Numbered from the stretch's first letter, positions 18,684 through 30,309 are shown. The stretch is 64,000 bases of DNA from Streptomyces niveus (GCF_002009175.1 NZ_CP018047.1:1984001-2048000), one strand, 5' to 3'. The notes: generated by a model from the sequence alone, not told the origin. Numbers and translations are program-made.

Positions 18684-19637
18684 TCAGCGCGCGTCGTGGG
18701 CGGCGACGAGGTCGCGCGAGCGCTTCACGTCGTCGGCGATGGCTTCGAGCAGTGCCTCGATCGAGTCGAACGTCCGCTGGGCCCTGACGTAGGACAAGAA
18801 GTCCACCGCGACGTGGAGCCCGTACAGGTCGAGCCCCACACGGTCGATGGCGTACGCCTCCACCGTCCGCTCCGTGCCGTTGAACTGCGGGTTCGTTCCG
18901 ACCGAGATCGCCGCCGGCATCCGCTCGCCGTCGGCCGTCAGCCAGCCCGCGTATACGCCGTCCGCCGGGATCGCGGTGTGCGGCAGCGTCTCCACATTGG
19001 CCGTCGGGTAGCCGAGCTCACGTCCGCGTTGCGCGCCGCGCACCACGATGCCCTCGACCCGGTGCGGCCTGCCCAGGATCTCCGCCGCGCCCGCGACGTC
19101 GCCCTCGGCGACCAGCCGCCGGGTGAGGGTCGACGAGAAGGGCTCGCCGCCGCCCGCCGCACCACTCACGTACAGGTCGTTGACCTCGACCTCGTAGTCG
19201 TACGTCGCACCCAGCTCGGCCAGGAAGGCGACGTTGCCGGCCGCCCGATGGCCGAAGCGGAAGTTCGGCCCCTCGATGACGGCGCTCGCGTGCAACTTGT
19301 CGACCAGCACCTTCACGATGAAGTCGGCGGGCGACAGCTTCGAGAATTCGACCGTGAACGGCAGGACGAGCACCGCGTCCACACCCAGCTCCGCCATCAG
19401 CTCGCCCCGGCGCTGGTGCGGTGCCAGCAGCGGAGGATGGGTGCCGGGCCTGACGACCTCGCTGGGGTGCGGGTCGAACGTCACGACCACCGAGGGAATG
19501 CCCAGTTCCCGGGCCCGCTCGACGGTGCGGCCGATGATCAGCTGGTGTCCGCGGTGCACACCGTCGTAGGAGCCGATGGTGACGACGCTGCGTCCCCAGT
19601 CCTGGGGGATGTCCTCCAAGCCGCGCCAGCGCTGCAC
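18684..19637 (-). CDS. ribF: Bifunctional riboflavin kinase/FMN adenylyltransferase (FAD synthetase)
   Basis: 317 aa from the GTG at 19637, which has GAGGAGAG about 8 bases upstream. The frame extends to 19703 without a better site, and the family begins at QRWRGLEDIP. The N-terminal nucleotidyltransferase domain (about 1-180) has the GSYDGVHRGHQ nucleotide-binding motif and transfers AMP to FMN. The C-terminal flavokinase domain (about 185-310) carries the GRPHRVEGIVVRGAQRGRELGYPTANV segment that binds ATP and riboflavin. The product makes FMN and FAD from riboflavin. It lies at the end of the nusA-infB-truB gene group. Confidence 0.95.
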   Translation of the reverse strand: MQRWRGLEDIPQDWGRSVVTIGSYDGVHRGHQLIIGRTVERARELGIPSVVVTFDPHPSEVVRPGTHPPLLAPHQRRGELMAELGVDAVLVLPFTVEFSKLSPADFIVKVLVDKLHASAVIEGPNFRFGHRAAGNVAFLAELGATYDYEVEVNDLYVSGAAGGGEPFSSTLTRRLVAEGDVAGAAEILGRPHRVEGIVVRGAQRGRELGYPTANVETLPHTAIPADGVYAGWLTADGERMPAAISVGTNPQFNGTERTVEAYAIDRVGLDLYGLHVAVDFLSYVRAQRTFDSIEALLEAIADDVKRSRDLVAAHDAR

Positions 19638-19680
19638 TGTGACCGCTCTCCTCACCCGAACCTGTGTACGTGAATGCCTC

Positions 19681-20295
19681 TTACGCAGGTCTAAGACTGC
19701 CATGCCGGTGGCTTTTGACCCGCATCGGTATCGGGGTAACGAGCGACATGAGGGCCTTGCCCGCGCTCGGCCCGATCACTGTCGCCCACCACTTCGGATC
19801 CTCGGCCGACCACGCCGCCATAAGTCCGGCGAATCCGGGCATCTCGTGGGCGAGCGCGACCAGGCGCCGGTCGAAACCTGCTGCGCCGTCGGCCCGTGCA
19901 CCGGTGAAGGCGCTCAACTCGTGCGACGTGTCCGCCCGTTCGACGACACCCGGCGCATGTGCCGACCCCTCGTCCCCGCCCCCACCGCAGCCCTCCCGCG
20001 CGCGGTCACGCACCCACAATGCTGTGAGTCGCAGCACACCCGGCGAGGTTGAGGTCGCGTCCGTCCCACCGTCCGGCACCGGCCCGCCCGTGACCTGGCC
20101 ACCCAGCCGCAGGCAGCGCCGCTGACACCCGTGCCGATCGCCAACTCCCGCACCATGTTCCGGAGATGGAGGCGTTGGGTCGCCGTGTGGGTGGGCCGGG
20201 ACGGCACCCAGCACGCACGCCTGACGCCACCCGTGGGCGGCGATCCATACGTATGTCCCCGGCCCGAAGGCGCCCCTGCCGCACCCAGCGTTCAC
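19681..20295 (-). pseudogene. Uncharacterised ORF with an apparent compensated double frameshift
   Basis: An open frame of 204 codons runs from a GTG at 20295 to a TAA at 19681, between truB and ribF. I do not recognise a family. Third-position G+C is high in this frame at both ends (for example the GTYVWIAAHGW and LRLTALWVRDRA segments). From about 20205 to 20115 it drops, while the neighbouring frame on the same strand becomes strongly G/C at third positions and reads plausibly (QRLHLRNMVRELAIGTGVSG). This is what two opposite single-base indels about 90 bases apart would leave. The upstream part has no clean ribosome-binding site at the GTG. It may be a decaying gene, a sequencing error, or a short real protein with a divergent middle. 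Confidence 0.4.
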
Positions 20296-20361
20296 TCCGA
20301 GCGCCCGGCAGATGGGGTGAATCCCAGTGGGCGTGTGGACAGACCTCCTGGGAGGGGGATC

Positions 20362-20393
20362 GTGGAGCGGGCAGGCCGTCGTGCCCGCTCCAC
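20362..20393 (-). terminator. Terminator after truB
   Basis: A perfect 12-base-pair stem, GTGGAGCGGGCA with TGCCCGCTCCAC, and an 8-base loop lie 32 bases past the truB stop on the minus strand. Confidence 0.75.
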
Positions 20394-20425
20394 GGTGAAG
20401 CCCCTGCGCGCGGACGAACGTCCGA

Positions 20426-21337
20426 TCAGCCGAAGACGGCCAGGCTCTTCGCCTTGCCGCCCTGCTCCTCCACGAGCGCCAGGAACCGCCCGTCGGGCCC
20501 GAACGCGGCCACGGGCCCCAAGCGGCCGCTGTCGCGGCGCACGGGCATGTCCAGCCGTACTCCGTTGAGGAGCAGCTTCGCGCGCTTCTCGTCGACGTCC
20601 CAGCGCGCGAAAGCGGTCGCGGCGGCGTCGGCGACCGGCATCACTGTCAGCCGCTCCTGGTGCTGGTCGAGCGTCCTCGCCTCGTCGAGGCCGTACGGCC
20701 CCACCCGGGTCCTGCGCAGCGCCGTGAGATGCCCCCCGACGCCGAGTCCCGCGCCGAGGTCGCGTGCGAGCGCCCGGATGTACGTACCGGAGGAGCAGAC
20801 GACCGAGACGACCAGGTCGACCACGGGCGTACCGTCCTCGGCGACGTCCGGACGGACGTCGTACACCTGGAACGAGGAGATCGTCACCGGCCGCGCCGGG
20901 ATCTCGAAGTCCTCGCCGCCCCGTACGCGCGCGTACGACCGCTTCCCGTCGATCTTGATGGCGCTGACCTTGGACGGCACCTGCATGATCGCGCCGCTGA
21001 GAACGGCCACCCCGGCGTCGATGCCCTCGCGGGTGACTCCGGACGCGTCGGTGGACGAGGTGATCTCGCCCTCGGCGTCGTCGGTGACGGTGTCCTGCCC
21101 CAGCCTGATGGTGCCGAGGTACTCCTTCTCGGTCAGGGCGAGGTGCCCCAGCAGTTTGGTGGCCCGTTCCACGCCGAGGACGAGCACGCCCGTCGCCATG
21201 GGATCGAGCGTGCCCGCGTGGCCGACGCGGCGGGTCCTGGCGATACCGCGCATCTTGGCCACGACGTCGTGCGAAGTGAAGCCCGACGGCTTGTCCACGA
21301 TGACAAGGCCGTCGGGCGTGGGGAGTTGCTGTGTCAT
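20426..21337 (-). CDS. truB: tRNA pseudouridine(55) synthase
   Basis: 303 aa. The catalytic motif [14 protein letters not shown] places the nucleophilic Asp at D45, and the N-terminal [16 protein letters not shown] is diagnostic of TruB. The C-terminal part resembles the TruB_C domain of actinobacteria. The enzyme isomerises U55 in the T-loop of tRNAs and acts as a tRNA chaperone. The start codon overlaps the rbfA stop (ATGA at 21334-21337), showing an rbfA-truB operon. A terminator follows the stop. Confidence 0.95.
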   Translation of the reverse strand: MTQQLPTPDGLVIVDKPSGFTSHDVVAKMRGIARTRRVGHAGTLDPMATGVLVLGVERATKLLGHLALTEKEYLGTIRLGQDTVTDDAEGEITSSTDASGVTREGIDAGVAVLSGAIMQVPSKVSAIKIDGKRSYARVRGGEDFEIPARPVTISSFQVYDVRPDVAEDGTPVVDLVVSVVCSSGTYIRALARDLGAGLGVGGHLTALRRTRVGPYGLDEARTLDQHQERLTVMPVADAAATAFARWDVDEKRAKLLLNGVRLDMPVRRDSGRLGPVAAFGPDGRFLALVEEQGGKAKSLAVFG

Positions 21338-21909
21338 TTAGAGGCGGCGCCGTCCGTGTCGTCGCCGGCCGGGGCGACGTCGCCCTCGTCCGCCTTCGCC
21401 GCGCCGCCCTCGTCGGACCCGGAGCGCGAGCCCGCTCCGGAGCCCGCCTCGGCCTCGGAACCGGCCTCGGCGTCCTCCTCGTAGCCCTCTTCACCGGGCT
21501 TGCGGTAAGGGTCGGCCTCCCCCGCGTAGGTCTTACCGGTCGACACCTCACGCACCTCGGCGTCCTTGGCGCGCGCCTTGTCGAGAAGGTCCTCGATGGT
21601 GCGGGCGTTGTCCGGCAGGGCGTCCGGGACGAACGCCAGCGTCGGCGTGAACCGGACACCGGTCTGGCGGCCCACCTCGGACCGCAGGACGCCCTTGGCG
21701 CTCTCCAGGGCGGCGGCGGACGCCGCGCGCTCCTCGTCGTCGCCGTAGACCGTGTAGAAGACCGTGGCCTCCCGCAGGTCGCCGGTGACCCGGGCGTCCG
21801 TGATGGTCACGAAGCCCAGCCGCGGATCCTTGATACGCCGGTCCAGGGTCTCCGCGACCACGACCTGGATGCGGTCGGCCAGCTTGCGGGCCCGCGCGTT
21901 GTCGGTCAC
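21334..21909 (-). CDS. rbfA: 30S ribosome-binding factor RbfA
   Basis: 191 aa from a GTG at 21909. Residues 1-120 are the RbfA KH-like domain, with the family segment [28 protein letters not shown]. RbfA binds the 30S subunit during late assembly and 16S 5'-end maturation. Residues about 135-191 are an acidic Ser/Gly/Glu tail ([12 protein letters not shown]) absent from the E. coli protein of about 133 residues. Tails of this kind are common in actinomycetes. It overlaps truB by four bases. Confidence 0.93.
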   Translation of the reverse strand: MTDNARARKLADRIQVVVAETLDRRIKDPRLGFVTITDARVTGDLREATVFYTVYGDDEERAASAAALESAKGVLRSEVGRQTGVRFTPTLAFVPDALPDNARTIEDLLDKARAKDAEVREVSTGKTYAGEADPYRKPGEEGYEEDAEAGSEAEAGSGAGSRSGSDEGGAAKADEGDVAPAGDDTDGAASK

Positions 21910-21990
21910 CGGTCCGTCACTCTTCCTTCTGGGTTTCTTGTCTGCTGCTCTTGCTGCCGCGACCGGGGCCGCTCGCCGGGGGCGGGTGGC

Positions 21991-22284
21991 TCAGTCGTCG
22001 TCTCCGTGCAGCCGCCGTCGTACCGACAGCAGCTCCACCTCCGGCCGGCCGGCGACCATGCGCTCGCACCGGTCCAGAACGTCCCTCAGATGCACCGTGT
22101 CCCCGGACACCACCGCGAGTCCGATCTCGGCCCTGCGATGGAGGTCCTGGTCGCCGGTCTCCGCCACACTCACCGCGAACTTCCGGTGGAGTTCGGCGAC
22201 GATCGGCCGGACGATCGAGCGTTTCTCCTTCAACGACCGTACGTCGCCGAGGAGCAGGTCGAAGGACAGTGTCCCCACATACAT
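21991..22284 (-). CDS. DUF503 family protein
   Basis: 97 aa from the ATG at 22284. The frame is open to 22344, but the family starts at MYVGTLSFDLLLGDVRSLK, and that length is typical. It is a small ferredoxin-like alpha/beta protein that recurs between infB and rbfA in actinobacteria and Firmicutes. Its function is unknown; the location suggests a role in translation or ribosome maturation. Two hairpin terminators separate it from infB upstream, so it may have its own promoter just inside that region. Confidence 0.85.
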   Translation of the reverse strand: MYVGTLSFDLLLGDVRSLKEKRSIVRPIVAELHRKFAVSVAETGDQDLHRRAEIGLAVVSGDTVHLRDVLDRCERMVAGRPEVELLSVRRRLHGDDD

Positions 22285-22362
22285 GTGTATCCGGATGTCC
22301 CGCCGGTACGGGTTCGGGCCCGCCAGCGCTTGGCAGGGGCACATAAACCGTACACGGAACGG

Positions 22363-22405
22363 CCGGGGCCGATCGACGGAATTAGCATCCGTCGACCGGC
22401 CCCGG
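22363..22405 (-). terminator. Distal terminator after infB
   Basis: An 18-base-pair stem with one mismatch (CCGGGGCCGATCGACGGA with its partner at 22388-22405) and a 7-base ATTAGCA loop, downstream of infB and just before the DUF503 gene. Confidence 0.7.
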
Positions 22406-22448
22406 AACGCGTCACCAGCCGTGCCTGGTCAGCCGTACGTCGTCAGCC

Positions 22449-22476
22449 GGTACGGGGCGGCAGGCCGCCCCGTACC
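22449..22476 (-). terminator. Proximal terminator after infB
   Basis: A 12-13-base-pair stem, GGTACGGGGCGGC with its complement, with a very short loop, starts 14 bases past the infB stop. With the distal hairpin it forms a tandem terminator. Confidence 0.6.
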
Positions 22477-22490
22477 AGGCCACTCGTACG

Positions 22491-25613
<3,123 letters not shown>

Positions 25614-25663
25614 TTCGCTCCTTTTAGGTCCGGGTTACCGCCGGACCGTCGCTACTTCATGGG

Positions 25664-25696
25664 CGTACTCATCGCGTACTCATCGAGTGCTCATCG
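25664..25696 (-). repeat. Three tandem 11-base repeats before infB
   Basis: On the plus strand, two identical units CGTACTCATCG and one AGTGCTCATCG follow each other, spanning the ylxR stop and the 77-base ylxR-infB gap. On the coding strand each unit contains CGATGAG and thus an in-frame-capable TGA. They may be chance duplications or part of the infB leader. Confidence 0.5.
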
Positions 25697-26041
25697 CAAT
25701 CTCGACCTACTTCCAACTCGCGAGGTACCTGAATCGCACGGGGTTCCGTGCCGTACGTGTTCGTGCGTTGCTGCCTGCTCGACATATCGGAGCAGTTCCG
25801 CGCTGTCGAGCGGTCCCTTGAGCCTGAAGGCCCGGGGAAACGCCCGGCGGCGGACCGCCTGATCGAGACAGAACGAGGCGGGGTGTACATACGCGCCCCG
25901 GCCGGGCAGCGTACCGCGTGGATCAGGGAGGCAAGCACCCTCGACCACCACGATGCGCAGCAGATCGCTCTTGGCCGCTCGCTCCCGGCATCCCACGCAG
26001 GTTCGCTCAGGGCAGGCGCGGGCGTGCGTCCGGCCAGACAT
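25691..26041 (-). CDS. ylxR: YlxR-family RNA-binding protein
   Basis: 116 aa from the ATG at 26041, with GAGG about 9 bases upstream. It carries the YlxR/DUF448 signature RTCVGCRERAAKSDLLRIV and GRGAYVHPASFCLDQAVRRRAFPRAFR. The fold binds RNA. In several bacteria YlxR sits between nusA and infB and has been linked to RNase P and to transcription control. The usual length is about 90; the extra 25 residues are a basic C-terminal tail. The 422-base gap from nusA suggests an extra promoter or RNA control element. Confidence 0.9.
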   Translation of the reverse strand: MSGRTHARACPERTCVGCRERAAKSDLLRIVVVEGACLPDPRGTLPGRGAYVHPASFCLDQAVRRRAFPRAFRLKGPLDSAELLRYVEQAATHEHVRHGTPCDSGTSRVGSRSRLR

Positions 26042-26463
26042 CCTTAAGTCTACCTCCCCGCGCCGACCTCACCCCTTTGGGGCAATGGTCGAACACTCGC
26101 TGGCCAAAAAGACTCGGTTGATCTCCGCGCCGTCCGTCGTCGTACGTCGCCGCACGTCGCGGGCCCCGGGCGGGGTCTGGCGCAGCCGACCCCGCCGTGA
26201 TCCACCGCGGTCGACAGTGATCGGCCGGAACCGCCGGTGGCCGACATCGGGCACGCGATGGCCGGATGTCGCGCACCCGGCGGACGGCGCCCCTGATCAC
26301 CCTGCCCCGACGCCGCGGGGCGTACGTGACGTACGGGGCGATCCCCCGCGACGTACGACGGTGTACGGGCGGCGTACGGTGCGGGATCCCGCACCGTACG
26401 TGGCTCCGCCGGCCCGCCTCTCGCCCCGGTCCCCCGGTCCCCCGGTGCGGCCGCGCCGCCCCG
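26042..26463 (-). other. Gene-free 422-base gap between nusA and ylxR
   Basis: Open frames on both strands here have unconvincing composition (Arg/Pro/Thr strings, no family motifs), and I call none. The region is rich in GTACG words and holds a 28-base perfect palindrome near the nusA end. In the Firmicutes nusA operon the two genes are close, so a gap this size implies processing, attenuation or an internal promoter. Confidence 0.5.
26373..26400 (-). terminator. 28-base perfect palindrome downstream of nusA
   Basis: Positions 26373-26400 read identically on both strands, centred on a GGATCC, with outer arms CGTACGGTGC. As RNA this would be a stable hairpin 64 bases past the nusA stop. It may be a terminator or attenuator before ylxR-infB, or a DNA-binding palindrome. 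Confidence 0.5.
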
Positions 26464-27504
26464 TCAGCCCCCGTCGCCGCGCGGCGGCCGGCCCATGGCC
26501 GCCCCGGTGTCGTCCGCCCCGTCGGTCTGCTCCGTGTCCGGCCGGATGTCGATGCGCCAGCCGGTGAGACGGGCGGCGAGGCGGGCGTTCTGCCCCTCCT
26601 TGCCGATCGCCAGGGACAGTTGGTAGTCCGGCACCGTCACCCGCGCGGAACGGGCGCCGAGGTCGACGACCTCGACCTTGCTCACCCGGGCCGGCGACAG
26701 CGCGTTGGCGACCATCTCGGCCGGGTCGTCCGACCAGTCGACGATGTCGATCTTCTCGCCGTGCAGCTCCGCCATCACGTTGCGCACCCTCGACCCCATG
26801 GGGCCGATGCAGGCGCCCTTGGGGTTGAGACCGGAGCGGGTGGACCGTACGGCGATCTTGGTGCGGTGGCCCGCCTCACGGGCGATCGCGCAGATCTCCA
26901 CGGAGCCGTCCGCGATCTCCGGGACCTCCAGCTCGAAGAGCTTCTTCACGAGGTTGGGGTGGGTACGCGACAGGGTCACCGACGGGCCCCGTACGCCCTT
27001 GGCTACGCGGACCACGAACGTACGCAGCCGCAGACCGTGCGTGTACTCCTCGCCCGGCACCTGCTCCTGCACCGGGAGGATGGCCTCCAGCTTGTCGTCC
27101 AGCCGCACCAGGACGTTCCTGGGGTCCTTGCCCTGCTGGACCTGGCCGGCGACGACGTCGCCCTCACGGCGCGCGTACTCCCCGAACGTGACGTCGTTCT
27201 CGGCGTCCCGCAGCCGCTGCTGGATGACCTGGCGCGCCGTGGTGGCGGCGATACGGCCGAAGTCCGACGGGGTGTCGTCGAACTCCTTGGCCTCCTGGCC
27301 CTCCTCCAGCTCCGAGGGGTCCTCCTTGGCCCACACCGTTACGTGACCGTTGTCGCGGCTGAGCACGACACGGGCGATACGGCGGCTCCCCTCGGTGCGG
27401 TGGTAGGCGATGAGGAGGGCGGATTCGATCGCCTCGACCAGCAGGTCGAACGGGATCTCCTTCTCTTGTGCCAAGCCCTTCAGGAGCTTTACGTCGATGT
27501 CCAT
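26464..27504 (-). CDS. nusA: Transcription termination/antitermination factor NusA
   Basis: 346 aa, the usual actinobacterial length without the C-terminal acidic repeats of E. coli NusA. The N-terminal RNA-polymerase-binding domain begins [20 protein letters not shown]; an S1 domain follows ([12 protein letters not shown]...), then two KH domains with [14 protein letters not shown] and [19 protein letters not shown]. NusA modulates pausing, termination and rRNA antitermination. It starts 2 bases after the rimP stop (translational coupling). Confidence 0.96.
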   Translation of the reverse strand: MDIDVKLLKGLAQEKEIPFDLLVEAIESALLIAYHRTEGSRRIARVVLSRDNGHVTVWAKEDPSELEEGQEAKEFDDTPSDFGRIAATTARQVIQQRLRDAENDVTFGEYARREGDVVAGQVQQGKDPRNVLVRLDDKLEAILPVQEQVPGEEYTHGLRLRTFVVRVAKGVRGPSVTLSRTHPNLVKKLFELEVPEIADGSVEICAIAREAGHRTKIAVRSTRSGLNPKGACIGPMGSRVRNVMAELHGEKIDIVDWSDDPAEMVANALSPARVSKVEVVDLGARSARVTVPDYQLSLAIGKEGQNARLAARLTGWRIDIRPDTEQTDGADDTGAAMGRPPRGDGG

Positions 27505-27506
27505 GG

Positions 27507-28004
27507 CTACGCCTCCTCTTCCTTCTTGTCCTTGCGGTTGAACTCGAGCTCCACGCGCGCCTTGGCGATCGACGCGAACTCCACCCGGCGGGCGGTCGGC
27601 TTGCGCCCCTTCACGCCCGGCACTTCGAGGTCGAGCCCCTCCTCGTCCACCGCGAGGACACGGGCCACGAAATCGTCGCCCTCATGAAGCTGGATCTTCG
27701 CCAGCCGGCCGACGGCGCGTACGTAGTGACGGCGCTCGGTCAGCGGGCGGTCGGCTCCTGGGGAGGTCACTTCGAGCTGGTACTCGTCCTCACCCATCAC
27801 GTCGGTCTCGTCGAGAGCCGTGGAGATGGTGCGGCTCAGCTCGGCGCACGCGTCCAGGTCCACGCCGTCGTCCGAGTCGACCACGATCCTCAGCACACGA
27901 CGCCGGCCCGCCCGGGACACCTCGATCTCTTCGAGATCCAGGCCCTTCGCGCTGACGAGCGGTTCCAGCAGTCCGCGCAGCCTCTCGCTGTGGGTGGTGC
28001 TCAT
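27507..28004 (-). CDS. rimP: Ribosome maturation factor RimP
   Basis: 165 aa. It has the RimP N-terminal domain ([22 protein letters not shown]... with [18 protein letters not shown]) and the C-terminal Sm-like domain starting at [14 protein letters not shown]. RimP helps assemble the 30S head. It is the first gene of the rimP-nusA-ylxR-infB group and diverges from a lipoprotein gene across 153 bases. Confidence 0.94.
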   Translation of the reverse strand: MSTTHSERLRGLLEPLVSAKGLDLEEIEVSRAGRRRVLRIVVDSDDGVDLDACAELSRTISTALDETDVMGEDEYQLEVTSPGADRPLTERRHYVRAVGRLAKIQLHEGDDFVARVLAVDEEGLDLEVPGVKGRKPTARRVEFASIAKARVELEFNRKDKKEEEA

Positions 28005-28157
28005 CCGGGTGACTCCTCGGCCGCGTGTGTGCTGTTGTGGGATCGTCGCGTGTCAGGGAAAGGGTATCCGGTCGCGGGGGGTGTTGCCGTCCACCTGGGG
28101 CTGACGCGCAGGTACGCTCGCCTGCGGTGATCACTGCGAGGCCCGAGGGAGACACGC

Positions 28158-28763
28158 GTGGGGCGCACGGGGACGACACGTAGGGGTGCGCTCTTGGCGG
28201 TCGGCGCCGCGGCGGGGGGTCTGCTGACCGCCTGTACCGACGGCGACGACGGATCGCGGGGCCCGACGAGCGCGGCGGCCGTCCGGGCTGCGAAGGCACT
28301 ACGGGTGAAGTCCGCCGGAACGAGCCGCGAACTCCTGCGGCAGTACGACGCCGTGCTCGAGCGGCATCCGGATCAGGCCACGCGGCTGACGCCGCTGCGG
28401 AGCGCCGTCGCACGTCATGTGACCGCTCTGTCGCCTCCGCAGCCTCCTAAGAAGAAGGGCGGATCGGCGAAGCCGTCCCCCTCCTTGCCGGCATCCTCCG
28501 TACCGTCGTCCGCCCCGTCGTCGGCTCCGTCTCTCGGGACGGCCGCCGGGGACACCGGGGACGCGGCGTCCGGTCCGGCGCCGTCCGTGCCCGCGGACCC
28601 CGGCGCGGCGATCAGGGAGCTGGCCGCGGCCGAGCGCCGTGCCTCCGACGCGCACGCCGACGCGCTCGTCCACGCCCCGCCGGAACTGGCCCGGCTGCTG
28701 GCCTCCCTCGCTGCGGCCGACGCCGCACACGCGTACCTGCTGACGGAAGGATCCCCCTCGTGA
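28158..28763 (+). CDS. Putative lipoprotein with helical C-terminal domain
   Basis: 201 aa from the GTG at 28158, with GAGGGAG upstream. A TTRRGALL twin-Arg-like start and hydrophobic stretch end in a lipobox LTAC, with Cys26 as the lipidation site. A helical segment follows (about 40-95, AAKALRVKSAGTSRELLRQYDAVLERH), then a Lys/Pro/Ser/Ala linker (about 95-150), then a two-helix segment (AIRELAAAERRASDAHADAL and LARLLASLAAADAAHAYLL). That segment looks like half of a ferritin-like bundle and resembles the next gene product in pattern. It overlaps the next gene by four bases (GTGA). Function unknown. Confidence 0.8.
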   Translation: MGRTGTTRRGALLAVGAAAGGLLTACTDGDDGSRGPTSAAAVRAAKALRVKSAGTSRELLRQYDAVLERHPDQATRLTPLRSAVARHVTALSPPQPPKKKGGSAKPSPSLPASSVPSSAPSSAPSLGTAAGDTGDAASGPAPSVPADPGAAIRELAAAERRASDAHADALVHAPPELARLLASLAAADAAHAYLLTEGSPS

Positions 28764-29185
28764 GCAGCGACCGCGCGCTGGACGCCGCCCAGGCGGCTCT
28801 CGCCGCCGAACACGCGGCGGTGTACGGGTACGGGGTCGTCGGCGGCCGTGTCGGCGACGAACGCCGCGCGGAGGCGACGACCGCGTACGACGCGCACCGT
28901 GCCCGGCGCGACGCTCTGGCGCGTACGGTGCGCGATCTCGGCGGGAAGCCGGCCGCGGCCGCAGCGGCGTACGCCCTGCCGTTCAAGGTGCCCGACGCGG
29001 CCGCCGCCATAAGGCTCGCCGCCGACCTTGAGGACCGGATCGCTGGGGTGTACTCCGACCTCGTACGGGCCGCGGAGGGGCCGCTGCGCCAGGACGCCGC
29101 CGGGGCGCTGCGCGAGGCGGCGGTGCGGGCGGTGCGCTGGCGGGGCAGCGGCGTAGCCTTTCCTGGGCTCGCCGAGCGTCTGTGA
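28760..29185 (+). CDS. Ferritin-like DUF4439 protein
   Basis: 141 aa from a GTG overlapping the lipoprotein stop. The whole chain is an Ala-rich four-helix bundle: ALDAAQAALAAEHAAVYGYGVVGG matches the DUF4439 start, with E and H spaced as in ferritin-like metal sites, followed by a helix with AYDAHRARRDAL. The family is predicted ferritin-like; an actual metal site is uncertain. Coupling to the lipoprotein suggests the pair work together at the membrane. Confidence 0.85.
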   Translation: MSSDRALDAAQAALAAEHAAVYGYGVVGGRVGDERRAEATTAYDAHRARRDALARTVRDLGGKPAAAAAAYALPFKVPDAAAAIRLAADLEDRIAGVYSDLVRAAEGPLRQDAAGALREAAVRAVRWRGSGVAFPGLAERL

Positions 29186-29216
29186 GCCCGATCCACAGGA
29201 AGGGCTCTGGGCACGT

Positions 29217-30113
29217 ATGGCTTTCGAACCGCCGCGGCGGCTGGTACGCACCCTGAGCGAGACGTACGGGGAATCCGTCGCGGGAGAGTGGCTCGGGCAG
29301 CTGCCCGGGATCGCCCAGGACGCGGTGGAGCGGCGGGAGTTGACGGTCGAGCGGGTGGTGGCACCGGGCGGCGGAAGCAGCCTCGTGGTGCTCGTTCGGC
29401 GCCCCGACGGTGCCCCGGCCGCGCTCAAGGTGGTCCCGCCGTTCGCCGCCCCGGAGCCGGAGCGGGCGGCGCTGACGCACTGGAAGGGCTGGGGCTCGGT
29501 GGAGCTCATCTCGGGCTCCGGCGGTGCGCTGCTCCTGGAACGGCTGCACTCCGAGACGTCGCTGCGCTCCCTGCCCGAGGCCAAGGCACTGCTCGAAGCG
29601 GCGGGAACGGTGCGGAAGTTGTGGGTCGAGCCGGTCGCCGAGCACGGTTTCGAGACGGTCGCCGAGCGGACGGCCCGGCAGGCGGACGCGATGCGGGCGG
29701 CGACGGACCCACAGGTCGCCCCGCTCGTCACGGCGGCGCTCGACGCACGCGCGGAACTTCTCGCCGCCGGGACGGCGGAGCTGATGCTGCTCCACGGCGC
29801 GTTCCGCCAGGGCAAGGTGCTGTCGGGCGACCGCGCGCCGTGGCTCGCCGTCGGCCCCGTGCCGGTGGTGGGCGAGCGCGCGTACGACCTGGCGCGGCTG
29901 GTACGCGACCGGGTGGAGGACCTTGTCGCGGCGGCGTCCGGCGCGTCCGCGACGCGGCGCCGGGTGAACAAGTTGGCCGACTCGCTGGACATCGACCGCG
30001 AGCGGCTGCGTGGCTGGACGCTCTTCCGCGCGGTGGAGTCGGGCGTACGCGCGCTGGAGGCCGGACGCCGCCAGGACGCGGAACTGCTGCTGGAGTTCGC
30101 CGACTGGCTGTAA
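29217..30113 (+). CDS. Aminoglycoside/hydroxyurea-kinase-fold protein, probable pseudokinase
   Basis: 298 aa. Overall it matches the APH(6)/hydroxyurea phosphotransferase family: an N-terminal LVVLVRRPDGAPAALKVV strand pair with the ATP-binding Lys (K71), and the C-terminal YDLARLVRDRV region. The catalytic loop, normally HGDLHxGNVL, reads HGAFRQGKVL. The catalytic Asp is A195, the metal-binding Asn is K200, and the following Asp-Pro (usually IDPKP) is G213-P. All acidic catalytic residues are therefore missing. Antibiotic phosphorylation is unlikely; a binding or regulatory role is more probable. It lies 31 bases after the DUF4439 gene and is likely cotranscribed. Confidence 0.85.
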   Translation: MAFEPPRRLVRTLSETYGESVAGEWLGQLPGIAQDAVERRELTVERVVAPGGGSSLVVLVRRPDGAPAALKVVPPFAAPEPERAALTHWKGWGSVELISGSGGALLLERLHSETSLRSLPEAKALLEAAGTVRKLWVEPVAEHGFETVAERTARQADAMRAATDPQVAPLVTAALDARAELLAAGTAELMLLHGAFRQGKVLSGDRAPWLAVGPVPVVGERAYDLARLVRDRVEDLVAAASGASATRRRVNKLADSLDIDRERLRGWTLFRAVESGVRALEAGRRQDAELLLEFADWL

Positions 30114-30202
30114 CGGGGCGGGGAGTTGGCGCCGCCGACCGCACCGCACGCCCCGCCTCCGCCTCTGCCGGAGGCCGGGTTACGGGGCGGTCCGCTCGGC
30201 TA

Positions 30203-30257
30203 GGGGTACGGGGCGGGTGGGCCTGTCGCCCGGACCGCCCCACCCGCCCCGTACCCC
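30203..30257. terminator. Convergent terminator between the pseudokinase gene and proS
   Basis: A perfect 19-base-pair stem (GGGGTACGGGGCGGGTGGG and its complement) with a 17-base loop lies in the 196-base gap between two converging genes. It can stop transcription from both sides. Confidence 0.8.
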
Positions 30258-30309
30258 CGTCGTACTCGTCCTGAGCCCGCCGTACTCGCCCCGCAGGGCG
30301 GCGTGGGCG

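Noticed and set aside
26050..26394. A 114-codon minus-strand frame in the nusA-ylxR gap
   Set aside because: It is Arg/Pro/Ala-rich with poor third-position bias, no ribosome-binding site, and it crosses the 28-base palindrome.
29217..30113. Annotating the kinase-fold gene as an aminoglycoside resistance gene
   Set aside because: The catalytic Asp, the metal-binding Asn and the following Asp are all replaced, so resistance activity is not supported.
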